Below are positions 30,301-37,670 of a stretch of DNA of 64,000 nt, in pieces. Every line of letters starts with the position of its first letter. Within the stretch, counting starts at the first letter, position 1. The stretch is from Candidatus Chloroploca mongolica (GTDB lineage: Bacteria; Chloroflexota; Chloroflexia; Chloroflexales; Chloroflexaceae): assembly GCF_004762035.2 (NCBI RefSeq), contig NZ_SIJK02000019.1, positions 45,889-109,888 on the forward strand, given 5' to 3'. Under the pieces are notes generated by a model that was given only the letters and a program-made list of their open reading frames with translations, was not told where the DNA came from and ran no database searches. The translations under genes were made by a program, and so were the position numbers.

Positions 30301-30526
30301 AAAGCACGCCAAAGCGAGCGAGGCCGTGGTCACCCTACGGCTGGGCGAAACCGTCCGTCTGACTGTGGCCGACAATGGTGTTGGCTTCGATCCATTGGCG
30401 GTCACTGCCGACCATCTCGGCCTGAAAATTATGCGCGAACGCGCCGAAGCGCTTGGCGTGCAGTTGCGTATTTACAGCGAACCCGGCGAAGGGACGCAGA
30501 TTTCAGTCGTTAAGGAGATCGTATGA
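27278..30526 (+). CDS. Beta-propeller sensor histidine kinase (Reg_prop/Y_Y_Y/HisKA_3)
   Basis: A 1082-residue one-membrane-span sensor. After a signal-like N-terminus (ILPIVLLLTAFQPVAA) comes a periplasmic two-propeller region of about 680 residues with repeats of the form YLWIGT.DGLNRYN, FDPATQQF and NPTSL. A Y_Y_Y domain follows (about 740-815; FEFAALDFQSPSKNQYAYMLEGFDKTW), then a transmembrane helix (about 830-850) and a coiled coil. The HisKA_3 domain has H896 (ARDLHDAVTQT), and a HATPase domain ends the protein (VKHAKASEAVV, DNGVGFD). This layout is typical of extracellular glycan or oligomer sensors. It overlaps its response regulator by 4 bp. The first 17 codons lie inside the 300-bp repeat shared with 32660-32709, so the start may have been acquired by recombination. 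Confidence 0.92.
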   Translation: MVDDQKGHCGRFLRLLILPIVLLLTAFQPVAARETGATFAPGAHLRFEHLTIDDGLSQNAGLALLQDRQGYLWIGTQDGLNRYNGYTLTHFKHDPDDPASLSHNSIIALYEDRDGLLWIGTWGGGLNRFDPATQQFTRYAPDPANPTSLGHPIVTDILQDAQGVYWVATLGGLERFDPVSGIFTHFRHNPDDPASLSSDALSVILPTADGKLWIGTGAFNIPGAGLNLFDPATGTAQHLEKTGDCLASPNIADLLLAPDGGALWIAYGGYGVAGGGLDHYHPQTAACAHFDNSQTFGTQIADNNFTDLAFDRDGTLWVTSWSGGLWRMAPDGQFTGIHHNPADPESLSSDNTFTVWPDRSGVIWVGTLSAGINKLNLDTLQFRTYRHDAANPKSLPSNHISALTETSDGIIWLGSIENGLVRFDPTSGEFTPYRSDPANPNSISGDIVLTLYADSDDTLWVGTFGSGLNRFDPQTGLFTRYQNDPADPNSLLENQVTNLIRDRAGRLWVSNFAGLSRLDPGATGFVNYPMPAPPVSFGLVGDELWAGTWGGGLYRLDLADPRSLDPTTATFATLKNDPANPNSLSNDGVWTMLQTPDGIVWLGTQAGLSRYDPETGQFTSYTEKNGLPNASIMGLLQDPQGLLWLTTNHGVVRFDAQTETFQVYEKSDGLQGNEFNSNAYFQARNGDFYVGGVNGFSVFDPLNLRQNELPPPVVVTDVSIFNIPQAFDPAQTVRLNYDQNFISFEFAALDFQSPSKNQYAYMLEGFDKTWVQAGTRNYASYTNLPGGDYTFRVRAANKDSIWNETGTSVRLTVAPPFWQTWPFQLGLFLGMVLLVAGGFQWRVRAVREQNAQLQKVLEQRIAERTEELNLANERLREKAAQDAVTAERTRLARDLHDAVTQTLFSITIIADVLPDIWNMNPNEGRRRLEEMRQLTRGALAEMRTLLVELRPNALVEVPLPTLLRQLTEAMIGRSRINIQLSVEGERKLPPDVQVGLYRLVQEALNNVVKHAKASEAVVTLRLGETVRLTVADNGVGFDPLAVTADHLGLKIMRERAEALGVQLRIYSEPGEGTQISVVKEIV

Positions 30527-31152
30527 CTGGCAAAATCCGCATCATGCTCGTCGATGACCATGCCGTTGTCCGCTCTGGCCTGGGCGCGTTTATGAGCGTC
30601 AACCCTGACCTGGAACTGGTCGGCGAGGCCGAAAACGGTGAACAGGCCGTCGCCCTGGTTGCAATGCTCAAGCCGGATGTTATCCTGATGGACTTGATGA
30701 TGCCGGTCATGGATGGCGTGGCCGCGACTGCCGCGATCAAAAAGCAACATCCGGGGATCCAAATCATCGCCCTGACCAGCTTCCACGAGGACGAGTTGGT
30801 CCAGAACGTGCTCAAAGCCGGAGCGATCGGCTACCTGATGAAAAATGTGACCGCATGGGAATTGGCCGCTGCGATCAAAGCTGCCAAAGAGGGCAAAATG
30901 ATCCTCTCGCCCGAAGCAGCTCAGGCCCTTGTCCATGCCAGCCAGCAAGCCCAGGAAACGGAAGTGCTCACCGAGCGCGAGCGCGAAGTGCTGAAATTGT
31001 TGGTCGAGGGCCTGAACAACGCCGAAATTGCCGAGCGGCTGGTGGTCAGCCTTTCCACGATCAAGTACCACATCAGCAACATCCTGATGAAACTGGGCGT
31101 GGATAACCGCGTCGCGGCCGTGACGATGGCGATCCAAAAAAAACTCGTTTAA
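30523..31152 (+). CDS. NarL/LuxR-type response regulator
   Basis: A 209-residue regulator. The receiver domain (1-120) has the acidic pair in LVDDH, the phospho-acceptor aspartate in VILMDLMMPVMDG, and the switch threonine in IIALTSF. The C-terminal LuxR helix-turn-helix (about 145-205) has LTEREREVLKLLVEGLNN and STIKYHISNILMKLGV. The ATGA overlap with the kinase gene shows translational coupling, so this is the cognate partner of the propeller kinase. An intrinsic terminator follows. The target genes are unknown. Confidence 0.95.
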   Translation: MTGKIRIMLVDDHAVVRSGLGAFMSVNPDLELVGEAENGEQAVALVAMLKPDVILMDLMMPVMDGVAATAAIKKQHPGIQIIALTSFHEDELVQNVLKAGAIGYLMKNVTAWELAAAIKAAKEGKMILSPEAAQALVHASQQAQETEVLTEREREVLKLLVEGLNNAEIAERLVVSLSTIKYHISNILMKLGVDNRVAAVTMAIQKKLV

Positions 31153-31181
31153 TCCTCTTCCTGTCCACCTGACCAGCGCCC

Positions 31182-31210
31182 AACTCCCCCGTCGGCGGGG
31201 GAGTTTTTGT
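31182..31210 (+). terminator. Intrinsic terminator after the two-component pair
   Basis: AACTCCCCC and GGGGGAGTT form a 9-bp stem with a 6-base loop, followed by TTTTTGTTT. The preceding CCTGTCCACCTGACCAG is also found before the similar terminator at 33836-33868. Confidence 0.85.
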
Positions 31211-31269
31211 TTCCATAGTCGTATCATGCTGAATATCCGCATGTCACACATCACCTAAAGGAGTTCAAC

Positions 31270-31608
31270 CATTATGACATTAGGAAATCACAGTGGAATG
31301 GTGAAACTGTCGGCGAAATCGGCATGACTATAGCCACCGCCGCTGTGTTGGGTGTTCCCCTGGTTTTTATCAGCGGCGACCGGGCAGCTGTGCGCAAGGC
31401 GCAAGCCTTTGTCCCAGATCTTGAGACTGTGGTGACGAAAGAGCCGATCTTTACGCATGTGGCAAATGTTTTCGACCCCGTGCCGTTGCTCTCACTCGCC
31501 CCGAAAAAAGCCCGCTTTCTGATTCGCGCTGCGGCAAAGCGCGCCCTCCAACGCCTGCCCGAAATCTCCCAGCCTCCCCAGCCGCCCTTCAACCCACTGG
31601 AGAGGTAG
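31270..31608 (+). pseudogene. C-terminal fragment of an M55 D-aminopeptidase (DppA-like)
   Basis: The frame contains NGETVGEIG, then GVPLVFISGDRAAVRKAQ and ETVVTKEPIFTH, which are C-terminal motifs of the DppA/M55 zinc D-aminopeptidases. The N-terminal two thirds with the metal ligands are missing, so it cannot be active. The fragment is open from just after a stop at 31216, and its homology begins near 31290. It ends at 31608 with a Pro-rich tail. Confidence 0.7.
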
Positions 31609-31616
31609 TAATCTCA

Positions 31617-31706
31617 ATGAGTACCGTCATTCTCAGCCCATTTCTCGGCCTGATCATCTCCTTTGGTGAGAAATATGGCTGGCGCGGTTTTCTGCAAACC
31701 GAATGA
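31617..31706 (+). pseudogene. Fragment of a CPBP intramembrane protease
   Basis: A 29-codon remnant whose GEKYGWRGFLQTE matches the EExxWRGF motif of CPBP (Abi/CAAX) proteases, with the second Glu of the usual E-E pair changed to Lys. It stops directly after the motif. An intact relative lies at 33921-34745. Confidence 0.6.
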
Positions 31707-31738
31707 AACAATCCTGCTCGTGCTTTCGTGAGACATGT

Positions 31739-32665
31739 ATGAAACTGACCCTGAGAAAATACCAATCCGACCATGATTACTGGAACATTCGTGCGCTCCT
31801 GCGCGAACTATTCCTGGCGAACGACCACCGCGAAATCAGTTGGCCACTCTACCGTTGGGATTACTGGCGCTGGCACGTCAACGAGAATATCCTCAAATTC
31901 GACCTTTCGGCTGCGATTTTTATCTGGGAGACCGCCGAGGGTCGGCTGGCAGCCGTGCTTCATCCCGATGGGGCTGGGGAAGCCTTTTTGCAAGTGCATC
32001 CTACATGTCGCTGCCCTGAACTTGAAGTGGCAATGCTTTCAGTGGCAGAAACGCAATTTGCCACCACGCAGGCCGATGGGCGGCAGCGTCTGGTCGTGTG
32101 GGCTCACGAGAACGACCAATTACGGCAGGATGTGCTGAAACGGCGCGGCTATGCCAGGGGCAACCATCCCGAATACCAGCGCCGCCGTGAAATGAGCCTA
32201 CCGATTCCAGACGTTCCTACCCCCGCAGGCTATACCCTGCGCGCCCTGGGCGACCTGGACGAACTTCGGGCCCGCAGTTGGCTCTCGTGGAAGGTTTTCC
32301 ACCCACATGAGCCGGATGAGAAATACGAAGGTTGGGCCTGGTACACCAACATCCAGCGCGCCCCGCTCTACCGCCGCGACTTGGATCTGGTGGCCGTCGC
32401 CCCCAATGGCGCGTTTGCCGCCTTCTGTACCCTTTGGTATGATGAGGCGACCCGCACCGCCGCCTTCGAGCCGGTCGGAACGCATCCTGAACATCAACGC
32501 ACAGGCTTGGGCAAGGCACTTATGGCCGAGGGCCTGCGCCGCGTCCGCGACCTGGGGGCCACGCTCTGCACGGTTGGCTCCTATACAGACGCCGCCGGGG
32601 CGTTGTATGCATCGCTGGGTTTCATCGAGTATGATGTGTCTGAACCCTGGGTTAAAGCATGGTAG
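31739..32665 (+). CDS. Tandem-GNAT family N-acetyltransferase
   Basis: A 308-residue protein with an N-terminal GNAT-like half and a better conserved C-terminal GNAT domain (about 165-305). The acetyl-CoA loop is in EPVGTHPEHQRTGLGKALMAEGL, followed by GSYTDAAGALYASLGF. Such proteins acetylate small amines or antibiotics; the substrate is unknown. The frame can be opened at 31703, but ATG 31739 starts the conserved part (MKLTLRKYQSDHDYW). The last 255 bp are duplicated at 27027-27283. It sits among gene fragments but is itself intact. Confidence 0.85.
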   Translation: MKLTLRKYQSDHDYWNIRALLRELFLANDHREISWPLYRWDYWRWHVNENILKFDLSAAIFIWETAEGRLAAVLHPDGAGEAFLQVHPTCRCPELEVAMLSVAETQFATTQADGRQRLVVWAHENDQLRQDVLKRRGYARGNHPEYQRRREMSLPIPDVPTPAGYTLRALGDLDELRARSWLSWKVFHPHEPDEKYEGWAWYTNIQRAPLYRRDLDLVAVAPNGAFAAFCTLWYDEATRTAAFEPVGTHPEHQRTGLGKALMAEGLRRVRDLGATLCTVGSYTDAAGALYASLGFIEYDVSEPWVKAW

Positions 32666-32709
32666 ACGATCAAAAAGGTCATTGCGGACGGTTTTTGCGA
32701 CTGCTCATT
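32411..32709. repeat. Direct repeat of about 300 bp, right copy
   Basis: Partner of 27027-27327. It covers the acetyltransferase 3' end and 44 bases beyond its stop. The match ends within CGACTGCTCATTTA; to the right the sequence leads into a lipoprotein gene rather than a kinase. Confidence 0.8.
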
Positions 32710-32731
32710 TAATTCAGAAAGGAAAAACATC

Positions 32732-33157
32732 ATGAAATCAAAATCTATTTTCATCGTTTTGTTCGCTGTTTTGCTCTCGATGCTCCTGTTTGGCTGCGGC
32801 TCAAGCACAACCGAACTCACCGGCACCGACATGGATGCCGTGCTGGCTTTCAGCGAAGACAAAACCGATGCACTGCTGTCGGGTATGAACAATAACGATT
32901 ATGCTGCCTTCGCGCAGGATTTCGATGTGGATATGCGCAAGGCCATGCCCCAGGCGCAGTTTGACGCCCTGAAAAAGGATCGCGATGCAAAACTGGGTCT
33001 CTACGTCTCACGCGAGGTCAGTAGTGTGGTGCTGTCTAACGAGTTTTATGCGGTGAACTACACTGCGAAATTCGAGAAGGATGACAATGTGGTAGTGCGT
33101 GTGGTATTCCATGTGGCCGAGCCACACCAAGTCAGCGGGTTGTGGTTCAATAAATAA
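32732..33157 (+). CDS. DUF3887-type lipoprotein
   Basis: A 141-residue exported protein. The signal ends in LLFGC, giving a lipidated Cys near position 22. The mature part (VLAFSEDKTDALLSGMNNND, YAAFAQDFD, ...MPQAQFDALKKD...) follows the pattern of the small DUF3887 domain, a cystatin/NTF2-like fold found in lipoproteins of Gram-positive bacteria and Chloroflexota. Function is unknown. A GAAAGGAAAAA ribosome site precedes the ATG. It lies directly after the right copy of the 300-bp repeat. Confidence 0.75.
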   Translation: MKSKSIFIVLFAVLLSMLLFGCGSSTTELTGTDMDAVLAFSEDKTDALLSGMNNNDYAAFAQDFDVDMRKAMPQAQFDALKKDRDAKLGLYVSREVSSVVLSNEFYAVNYTAKFEKDDNVVVRVVFHVAEPHQVSGLWFNK

Positions 33158-33169
33158 CACGCACTGTTG

Positions 33170-33361
33170 GGGCGGAATTCCCAAAACAGGTTCCCGTCTG
33201 GCAGCGGCTGGCCTGGGGCTGCTGGTCGCCTTTTTCTAGATCAAACCGGCCGGCCGCCACGACATCAACGCCCCCACCGTGCTGACCGAGCAATACTACG
33301 CCGTGCTGGAAGCCCCGCACAAGTAGATCGTCTGGTTCGAGTCTTCGGGGCATACCTCCTA
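33170..33361 (+). pseudogene. Remnant of the S33-like alpha/beta hydrolase
   Basis: Two short blocks match the intact hydrolase gene at 35466-36716. GGGCTGCTGGTCGCC with the following bases corresponds to its membrane segment near 35605. The block 33260-33361 matches 36540-36640 almost base for base. Two in-frame TAG codons (in CACAAGTAG and TCCTAG) replace Lys-Glu and Trp codons of the intact copy, and the whole catalytic centre is missing. Confidence 0.8.
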
Positions 33362-33403
33362 GCCGCCCGCCAATCCAAACGACTCAGAGGCTGTCTGAAA
33401 GGT

Positions 33404-33820
33404 CGACGGTACAACCGCTACGAGTTGGGCGACCGCGTCAGCATGGCGACCGAACCCTGCCCCTGCGGCATCACCCTGCCAGTGGTGAATGTGGAGGGGC
33501 GCACCGATGAAATTTTGCGCTTCGTCGCTCCGGGCGGGCAGGTTGTCCCCGTCCTGCCGCTGGCGCTCTGGTCGGTGATCAAGGAGACGCCGGGCGTGCT
33601 GCGCTTCCAGGCCATCCAGACCGCGCCCGATCAACTCAAAATCCAGCTGGAGGCCAAGCACGCCGCCGAGGGCGCGCCAACCTGGGAACGGGGTTACGCC
33701 AACGCCTATTTTGCCAGCCAGGGCCTAGGAAATGTGGCGATCATTCGCACTCCCGAAGTGCCTATGCGCGACCCCAAGAGCGGCAACATTCCGCAACATC
33801 TGGAAAGAGAATTCCCTGTC
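33404..33820 (+). pseudogene. C-terminal remnant of a PaaK/CoF390-synthetase-type ligase
   Basis: The frame reads YELGDRVSM.TEPCPCG, then VEGRTDEILRF, LPLALWSVIKETPGVLRFQ and MRDPKSGNIPQ. These are the C-terminal signatures of phenylacetate-CoA-ligase-like adenylating enzymes. The N-terminal AMP-binding part (about 300 residues) is absent. It is fused in frame to the hydrolase remnant upstream, so the apparent 239-codon frame is a chance chimera of two dead genes. Confidence 0.75.
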
Positions 33821-33835
33821 CACCTGACCAGTCTC

Positions 33836-33868
33836 AAACTCCCCCCTGGGCGGGGGAGTTTTTGTTTG
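33836..33868 (+). terminator. Intrinsic terminator, second copy
   Basis: AACTCCCCC and GGGGGAGTT with a 6-base loop and TTTTTGTTT, almost the same as 31182-31210. It shares the upstream CTGTCCACCTGACCAG, so the block was duplicated. Confidence 0.8.
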
Positions 33869-33920
33869 TCGTCCGCTACACTATGAGCACGAAGCTTTCA
33901 AGATTGATTGGAAATCACAG

Positions 33921-34745
33921 ATGAACATGAAAGCCTGGTTTGCCCGTCATCCCATTTTCACCTACATCCTCCTGACGATGATCTGGTCCTTCGGCATCTG
34001 GTCATTGTTATTCCTGTACATCCAACCCGGCGGACTCATGCAAGCCCCACCCAGCGCCTTCATCTTCGTCATTCTGGGTGGGTTTGGGCCTTCACTCAGC
34101 GGCCTGTTCACCACTTGGCTGGTGTACGGACAAGCGGGGCTGCACGCTCTGTGGGCCAGGGCACGTATGGGGAAGGTGGGAGGTTGGTGGTTTGCCTTGC
34201 TGGTGATCCCTGCAGTGACGGCGCTCACGCCACTCGTACGCTGGCTGGCAGGCTACCCGGTGGATCTCGGCGCCATGGCAAACCTGCTCGGCCCTGGCAT
34301 TGCCTTGGGACTCACCGCCGGGTTGATGGAAGAATGCGGCTGGCGCGGCTTTCTCCTGCCGCACCTGCTCAAACGCCACTCCCCACTTGTCGCCACCCTG
34401 TTGCTGGGCCTGGTCTGGGGTGGCTTGTGGCACGGCTATGCGGATTACTTCGCGCTTGGCGGCAGGGGCCTCGACTCGCTGATTTTGATTAGCCTGCTCG
34501 GCCCGATCTTGTTGACCGCCTGGTCCTTCATTATTACCTGGGTCTATGAACGAACCCAGGGCAGTTTGCTGATCGCCTACTTTATGCATGCCAGTCTTTC
34601 CTCCAGTGCGTTGATTTTCGGGCAAACCTATACCACCACCGCCGAAGAGATGACCTGGACGGCAATCAGCACCGGGTTGGCCGTGCTCGCGGCGGCTTTT
34701 ATCTGGCTGTTTATCCGGCGTTCTGGCCCACAAGCATCTTGCTGA
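33921..34745 (+). CDS. CPBP-family intramembrane metalloprotease
   Basis: A 274-residue polytopic membrane protein with about eight hydrophobic segments. The CPBP (Abi/Rce1-like) active site is visible: MEECGWRGFLLPHLL (Glu-Glu...Arg), the FxxxH-like LVWGGLWHGYADYF, and a third motif (IAYFMHASLSSSALIF) with a late His. Members process CAAX-type or other membrane substrates, sometimes bacteriocin immunity factors. It starts a run of five same-strand genes to 38482. The substrate is unknown. Confidence 0.88.
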   Translation: MNMKAWFARHPIFTYILLTMIWSFGIWSLLFLYIQPGGLMQAPPSAFIFVILGGFGPSLSGLFTTWLVYGQAGLHALWARARMGKVGGWWFALLVIPAVTALTPLVRWLAGYPVDLGAMANLLGPGIALGLTAGLMEECGWRGFLLPHLLKRHSPLVATLLLGLVWGGLWHGYADYFALGGRGLDSLILISLLGPILLTAWSFIITWVYERTQGSLLIAYFMHASLSSSALIFGQTYTTTAEEMTWTAISTGLAVLAAAFIWLFIRRSGPQASC

Positions 34746-34781
34746 CGTTCTTTGAAGGCAAGCTTTAGCTCGAGTACCTGT

Positions 34782-35396
34782 ATGATGCATACCCAACACG
34801 ACTCCTACGCCGCCGACTATGACGCTCAGGTGCGCGCCTACGATTGTTACATCGCCGACCTGGTATTTGGGCTGTGTTATGAATTCATCCGTCCCGGTCA
34901 AAACCTGCTCGATGTCGGAACAGGCAGTGGACTTTCGGCGCAGCCCTTTGCCAAAGCCGGGTTGCACGTCGCGGGCATGGATTTTTCCCCCGCCATGCTT
35001 GAAATTTGCCGGGCCAAGGGCTTTTTCGCCGCTTTGCAGCGGCACGACCTGACGACAACGCCCTGGCCTTATCCTGCGGCGCATGTTGATCACCTGATTG
35101 CTTGTGGCGTTTTCCACTTTATTGCTGAGTTAGAATTCATCCTCGCCGAGGCCGCGCGCCTGCTCAAACCAGGTGGCCTGTTTGCCTTTACCACGCGCTT
35201 GCCAACCGCCGACCTGCAAGGAAAACCATATACCCATCACCTGGCGGGAGATCTCGCGATTTTCTCGCATGCGCAACACGACATCGAAGACGTGCTCAAA
35301 CACTCAGCACTGACGCGTCTGAAACGGCAAAAATGCTTCATTGGTGAGGATATTTTTCTGATCTGGGTCACGCAGAAATCATCGCAACTTCATTGA
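34782..35396 (+). CDS. Class I SAM-dependent methyltransferase
   Basis: A 204-residue Rossmann-fold methyltransferase. Motif I is LLDVGTGSGLSAQ, motif II the acidic GMDFSPAMLE, and motif III-like LLKPGGLFAFTTRL. It resembles Methyltransf_11/25 enzymes of unassigned substrate. The frame is open from 34752 with TTG, but the paired ATGs at 34782 are the more natural start. It lies 36 bp after the CPBP gene. Confidence 0.88.
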   Translation: MMHTQHDSYAADYDAQVRAYDCYIADLVFGLCYEFIRPGQNLLDVGTGSGLSAQPFAKAGLHVAGMDFSPAMLEICRAKGFFAALQRHDLTTTPWPYPAAHVDHLIACGVFHFIAELEFILAEAARLLKPGGLFAFTTRLPTADLQGKPYTHHLAGDLAIFSHAQHDIEDVLKHSALTRLKRQKCFIGEDIFLIWVTQKSSQLH

Positions 35397-35465
35397 CATG
35401 CACGCGTGTTCCTGGTGAACACAAACACGGTATTACCACCAACCCCAACGCAAAGCGAAAAACTG

Positions 35466-36716
35466 ATGTACAAAAAGTTCTTCATCTTTCTTGGCCGCCT
35501 GCTGGCACTTTTGCTGGCGCTCGTTTTGTGCCTGCCCATCTTGCTGCTGCCGCAGGCTACCGCCGTTCCCGCCTGGGTCTGGGTTCCGCTCGCCGCAGGT
35601 AACCTGGGCTTGCTGTTCGCCTTTTTCTGGCTTAAACCAGTCGGGAAAGCGACCCTGGTCTCGCTGGCTGGCGTGTTCGTGGTTGGCGTGCTGGCTGTTG
35701 CCGCCTCGCAGGCCTTTGCGATGACCCCGCCCATCCTCGGTGCCGATGGTAAACCCTTGCCCGGCAGCATCGCCACGCTCGAAACCGTCACGCTCAATGG
35801 CAGCCAGCAGTGGCTTTCGATCCGTGGCAAAGACACGACCAAACCGGTGCTGCTGTTCCTGGCGGGCGGGCCTGGCGGCAGTCAATTGGCCGCCGCACGC
35901 TTCGCCCTGGGCGGGTTGGAAGACCACTTCGTTGTGGTCAACTGGGAGCAGCCTGGCGCGGGCAAGTCCTTCGATGCCGTAGACCGTGCCACCCTGACCC
36001 CAGAGCGCTACATCGAAGACGCGCACGCCCTGGTGGCGATCTTGAAGGAACGCTTCAGTCAGGAGAAAGTCTATGTACTGGGCGAATCGTGGGGCAGCGC
36101 ACTGGGTATCTGGCTTGTCCAGCGTTACCCCGAGGATTTCCACGCCTTCATCGGCACCGGGCAAATGGTGGCTTTCCTCGAAAATGACCTGATGTGTTAC
36201 GAATTCGCCTTGAACTGGGCGCGTGAACGCGGCGATACCGCCAAAGTGCAGACATTGATCCAACAAGGCCCACCGCCCTACTACGGCGCTGGCATGGCAT
36301 GGAAAGAAGCCGCCTTTCTGGGCGATACCTTCACCTACATGAACCAGAATCCAGCCATTCGGGATAACGGCTTCAACACCTGGCGCGACCTGGCCGCCCC
36401 CGAATATGGCCTATACGACAAGGTCAGCTGGTTCCGCGGTGTGCTGCAAACCCTGGATGTGGTCTACCCCCAACTCTGGGAAGTGGATTTCCGCCAGCAG
36501 GCGACGAAACTGGAGGTTCCGGTCTACTTCCTGATTGGTCGCCACGACATCAACGCCCCAACGGTCTTCGTCGAACAGTATTACGCCGTGCTGGAAGCCC
36601 CGCACAAGGAGATCGTCTGGTTCGAGTCTTCGGGGCATACCCCCTGGGTGAGCGAATCGGCGCGTTTTGTGGACGTGATGGTGGAGACCGTGCTGGCGCA
36701 GACGCCGCAGCTGTAA
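35466..36716 (+). CDS. Membrane-anchored S33-like alpha/beta hydrolase
   Basis: A 416-residue protein. Three hydrophobic segments (about 8-28, 35-55 and 62-85) anchor a hydrolase of the proline iminopeptidase type. GGPGGS forms the oxyanion loop, GESWGS holds the nucleophilic serine, HDINAPTVF the aspartate and SSGHTPW the histidine. Family members cleave N-terminal residues or esters. A frame from 35406 adds 20 residues without a good ribosome site. A dead partial copy lies at 33170-33361. It ends 10 bp before the ABC transporter genes. Confidence 0.88.
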   Translation: MYKKFFIFLGRLLALLLALVLCLPILLLPQATAVPAWVWVPLAAGNLGLLFAFFWLKPVGKATLVSLAGVFVVGVLAVAASQAFAMTPPILGADGKPLPGSIATLETVTLNGSQQWLSIRGKDTTKPVLLFLAGGPGGSQLAAARFALGGLEDHFVVVNWEQPGAGKSFDAVDRATLTPERYIEDAHALVAILKERFSQEKVYVLGESWGSALGIWLVQRYPEDFHAFIGTGQMVAFLENDLMCYEFALNWARERGDTAKVQTLIQQGPPPYYGAGMAWKEAAFLGDTFTYMNQNPAIRDNGFNTWRDLAAPEYGLYDKVSWFRGVLQTLDVVYPQLWEVDFRQQATKLEVPVYFLIGRHDINAPTVFVEQYYAVLEAPHKEIVWFESSGHTPWVSESARFVDVMVETVLAQTPQL

Positions 36717-36725
36717 AGGGATTAT

Positions 36726-37670
36726 ATGATATCACCTGTCATTCAAACCTCATCGCTCACACGGCACTTTGGCGAAATAAAAGCGGTTGATCAGCTAACG
36801 CTTGAGGTACAAGCTGGCGAAATCTTCGGCTTTCTCGGCCATAATGGCGCAGGCAAAACAACCACCGTGCGTTTGCTCAACGGCGTGATCGAAGCCACCA
36901 GCGGGGAGGCACGGGTGCTCGGGTTGAACCCACAGACTCAGGGTTCCGCGTTACGTGCCCGAACCGGTGTGCTCACTGAAACGCCCTCGCTCGATGAGCG
37001 TCTCACAGCCCGCGATAATTTGTCCATCTATGCCGATCTGTATAACTTCCCGCGCGCGGACGTTTCGGCGCGGGTACATTTTCTGCTCACAGAATTTGAA
37101 CTAGCTGAGCGCGCCGATGAAAAAGTTGCCGGGTATAGCAAGGGGATGAAGCAGCGGCTCGCGCTTGCGCGTGCCCTGCTCCATAAGCCGGAAGTTCTCT
37201 TTCTCGATGAGCCAACGTCAGGTCTGGACCCGGTGGCGGCGCGACACGTCAATGACTTGGTGGAACATCTGGCCCGCCGCGAAGGTTGTACGGTCTTTCT
37301 GTGTACACATAACCTGGTCGAAGCTCAAAAGCTATGTGACCGCGTAGCAGTGATGGAACATGGACATCTGGTGGCATTGGGCACGCCTTCAGACCTCACC
37401 CGCCAATATGTCAAACGCCTCGATGTGGATCTTGAAGTTGATCCCACGCAAATAGAACTTGTCCTTCAGATCGTGCAGGGGCTGCCTCAATTGGTGAGCG
37501 GCCCCCCAAAACGGAAGAAAGATATGCTCACATTGACTCTCTCCGGGCGGAAAGCCATCCCTGAACTCTTACACATTCTTGTGCAGAAGGGATTGCACGT
37601 CTATCGCCTCGCGCCGCAGGAAGCCAATCTTGAAGAAGTGTATTTTGCATTGCATGGAAACACCCAATGA
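36726..37670 (+). CDS. ABC-2 type exporter, ATP-binding subunit
   Basis: A 314-residue ATPase of the drug/antibiotic exporter (DRA/CcmA) type. Motifs are Walker A GHNGAGKT, the signature YSKGMKQRLALARAL, Walker B VLFLDEPTSGLDP and H-loop CTHNLVEA. The C-terminal DUF4162-like part is present. It overlaps the permease gene by 4 bp. The transported compound cannot be inferred. Confidence 0.92.
   Translation: MISPVIQTSSLTRHFGEIKAVDQLTLEVQAGEIFGFLGHNGAGKTTTVRLLNGVIEATSGEARVLGLNPQTQGSALRARTGVLTETPSLDERLTARDNLSIYADLYNFPRADVSARVHFLLTEFELAERADEKVAGYSKGMKQRLALARALLHKPEVLFLDEPTSGLDPVAARHVNDLVEHLARREGCTVFLCTHNLVEAQKLCDRVAVMEHGHLVALGTPSDLTRQYVKRLDVDLEVDPTQIELVLQIVQGLPQLVSGPPKRKKDMLTLTLSGRKAIPELLHILVQKGLHVYRLAPQEANLEEVYFALHGNTQ

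Noticed and set aside
33167..33886. A single 239-residue protein
   Set aside because: It joins a dead hydrolase remnant and a ligase remnant and reads through a terminator; no start signal is present.
34092..35117. 341-codon open frame on the minus strand
   Set aside because: It runs antisense across the CPBP and methyltransferase genes, both of which have clear motifs.
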